Assembly: GCF_934668725.1 (NCBI RefSeq)
Contig: NZ_CAKUOF010000001.1
Span: 62,001 to 126,000, forward strand
Length of the DNA: 64,000 nt
Direction: 5' to 3'
From: an uncultured Dysgonomonas sp.
GTDB lineage: Bacteria; Bacteroidota; Bacteroidia; Bacteroidales; Dysgonomonadaceae
Shown: positions 62,826-64,000 of the stretch, one piece after another
Layout of the letters: the number at the start of each line of letters is the position of its first letter
Numbering within the stretch: position 1 is the first letter of the stretch
Program-made: the position numbers and the translations under genes
The notes under the pieces: model-generated
What the model saw: only the letters and a program-made list of their open reading frames with translations
The model's database searches: none
What the model was told of the DNA's origin: nothing

Positions 62826-64000
62826 TAATTGAAAACTTTCATTTCGCACTTCTTACAATCAAATTCGAGCCTTAATTTGGTTGCATTGTATAATAAATAA
62901 AATGGTTCTTGATAGGGGGGGCGAGTAGACGTTTCTTTAGGACACCATCCCATTGATTGCTTAATACAATGGCGTGTAAACATCAATGGTACACCTTTTT
63001 GAGCTTTCTTTTCGAAAGCAACTTGTTCTATTGTAGATTGATGCTGTATATAAAACTGTTTACTCTTATCATTCGATACATTGCCTAAATAAGTAATATT
63101 TTTTATAGGGAAAGAATGAGATGTTTGGACATGAATAACCTCTTCTTGTGGATATTCTTCCAAACGTTTTTCTAAAAGCATATCTGTTAAACTTCGTCTC
63201 CATTCCGAAATTACAGAAGCAGGAATAAACCAATTATCAGTTAATCTTATTTTGACATCAGTTACCCTGAAAATAGTATTACCTGTTTTACTCAGGTTAT
63301 TCTTTATATTTTCGGTTTGATCTTTTTGAGCCAATTCTTTATTATAATTGATCTCTAAAAAAGCTTCAATACCATCTTCATCTTCTATGTTTAATTTAAA
63401 CCCATCTTTAATTTCTGAGAAAGTTATGCTTGCATCAATTTTACGGTCAGCCGATTTTTTATTTAAAATTTTCTCAAATTCGTGATCATAGTTTCTATAA
63501 ACAAAAGTACCTTTTCTCAAAGACAAATGACTTTCAGCCGGAAAAACCTTTTCTCCTTCGATCCTATTAACTCGTAAGCCTTGTAATTCTTTTGCATCAT
63601 TCAAAAAACAAAGACCATCCCCATTATTAAGCTGTTTCGTTCCTGATAGTACAAAAAAACGATCAAATACTTCTTTTATTTTACCAATAGGTTCACCTAT
63701 CGATTTTGGAGAATCTATAGACCACATATCGGGAGTCCGACCATTAAAAAAGTACTCGGTATATCCTCTGTTGAAACTTTTTTCGAGATTAGGAGTAAAT
63801 GTATAAGTACTTTTTCCGGTAGAAGCTCGTATATATTCTTTGTGATGAGCTAATACTTCATCTAACTTCTGTCTATAATAGGTCACTACATTTTTCACAT
63901 ACGACAAGTCTTTTAACCGTCCTTCTATCTTAAGAGAGCTGACTCCTGCATCTATCATTTCTTCAAGATGATCAGATAAGTTCAGATCTTTCATAGACAG
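62822..64000 (-). CDS. U32-family peptidase (partial, runs off right edge)
   Basis: At least 392 C-terminal residues; the frame continues past 64000 with Leu-Ser before the Met at 63994, so that Met is not the start. LSMKDLNLSDHLEEMIDAGVSSLKIEGRLKDLSYV is the conserved junction of the U32 collagenase-like domain, followed by RGYTEYFFNG. The rest is a beta-rich C-terminal extension, ending with four Cys (RHCIKQSMGWC and FDCKKCEMKVF), possibly a metal site. Characterised relatives (RlhA, TrhP) hydroxylate RNA, so a nucleic-acid-modifying role is as likely as proteolysis. Confidence 0.9.
   Translation of the reverse strand: MSMKDLNLSDHLEEMIDAGVSSLKIEGRLKDLSYVKNVVTYYRQKLDEVLAHHKEYIRASTGKSTYTFTPNLEKSFNRGYTEYFFNGRTPDMWSIDSPKSIGEPIGKIKEVFDRFFVLSGTKQLNNGDGLCFLNDAKELQGLRVNRIEGEKVFPAESHLSLRKGTFVYRNYDHEFEKILNKKSADRKIDASITFSEIKDGFKLNIEDEDGIEAFLEINYNKELAQKDQTENIKNNLSKTGNTIFRVTDVKIRLTDNWFIPASVISEWRRSLTDMLLEKRLEEYPQEEVIHVQTSHSFPIKNITYLGNVSNDKSKQFYIQHQSTIEQVAFEKKAQKGVPLMFTRHCIKQSMGWCPKETSTRPPYQEPFYLLYNATKLRLEFDCKKCEMKVFNY

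Noticed and set aside
1..64000. CRISPR array, prophage or insertion sequence
   Set aside because: No regularly spaced repeats, transposase, integrase or phage genes were seen anywhere in the window.

Overview
The window is about 64 kb of AT-rich chromosome from a member of the Bacteroidetes, most likely order Bacteroidales. The evidence is a SusC/SusD pair, many lipoproteins with a Ser-Cys or Thr-Cys lipobox, a fused SecDF, a DUF3943 protein, starts without clear Shine-Dalgarno sequences, and promoters of the Bacteroides type (TTTG, about 19 bases, TAnnTTTG). A Dysgonomonas-like plant-polysaccharide degrader is a reasonable inference from the gene content but is not proven by it. No phage, insertion sequence, CRISPR array or rRNA gene was seen.

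Layout. (1) 1-13.4 kb: the start of a divergent secreted protein on the left edge, then a polysaccharide utilisation locus on the + strand: GH31 with a PA14 insert, SusC, SusD, a surface glycan-binding lipoprotein, BACON-GH5 and GH2. The set alpha-xylosidase, endo-glucanase and beta-galactosidase suggests xyloglucan. (2) 13.5-20.2 kb: an L-fucose catabolic operon on the - strand (fucI, fucA, fucK, fucP) with a divergent AraC-type regulator; fucose is the terminal sugar of many plant xyloglucans. (3) 20.3-34.1 kb: housekeeping genes: an L,D-transpeptidase-like protein, tRNA-Met, secDF, a MalY/PatB-type lyase, a SlyD-like FKBP with a cysteine-rich tail, a DUF3943 outer-membrane protein, a TerC-family protein, a phosphohexomutase, a Ser-type sulfatase and class I fructose bisphosphatase. 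(4) 34.2-43.3 kb: a complete trp operon, trpB-trpE-trpG-trpB2-trpD-chorismate mutase-methyltransferase-trpC-trpF-trpA, preceded by a promoter, a short leader peptide with three consecutive Trp codons and a terminator. (5) 43.4-48.0 kb: a lipoprotein and a - strand operon rluA-yigZ-proC-ATP-grasp-like protein. (6) 48.1-55.7 kb: a leu operon on the - strand, leuA-acyltransferase-leuC-leuD-second LeuA/CimA-type synthase-leuB, again with promoter, Ile/Leu-rich leader peptide and terminator. (7) 55.8-64 kb: a uracil-DNA-glycosylase-fold protein, a free methionine-R-sulfoxide reductase, a GH92 mannosidase, an FGE-like/sialidase-like fusion, two tandem small secreted paralogues (the first frameshifted) with duplicated promoter regions, and the C-terminal part of a U32 peptidase that runs off the right edge.

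The most notable observations are the two ribosome-mediated attenuators (trp and leu), which appear to share one design: the tail of the leader peptide gene carries GTGAG, which can pair with CTCAC in the apical part of the terminator hairpin. Other points are unusual passengers in both biosynthetic operons, the tandem paralogue pair with one broken copy, and an uncharacterised ATP-grasp-like protein fused by overlap to proC.
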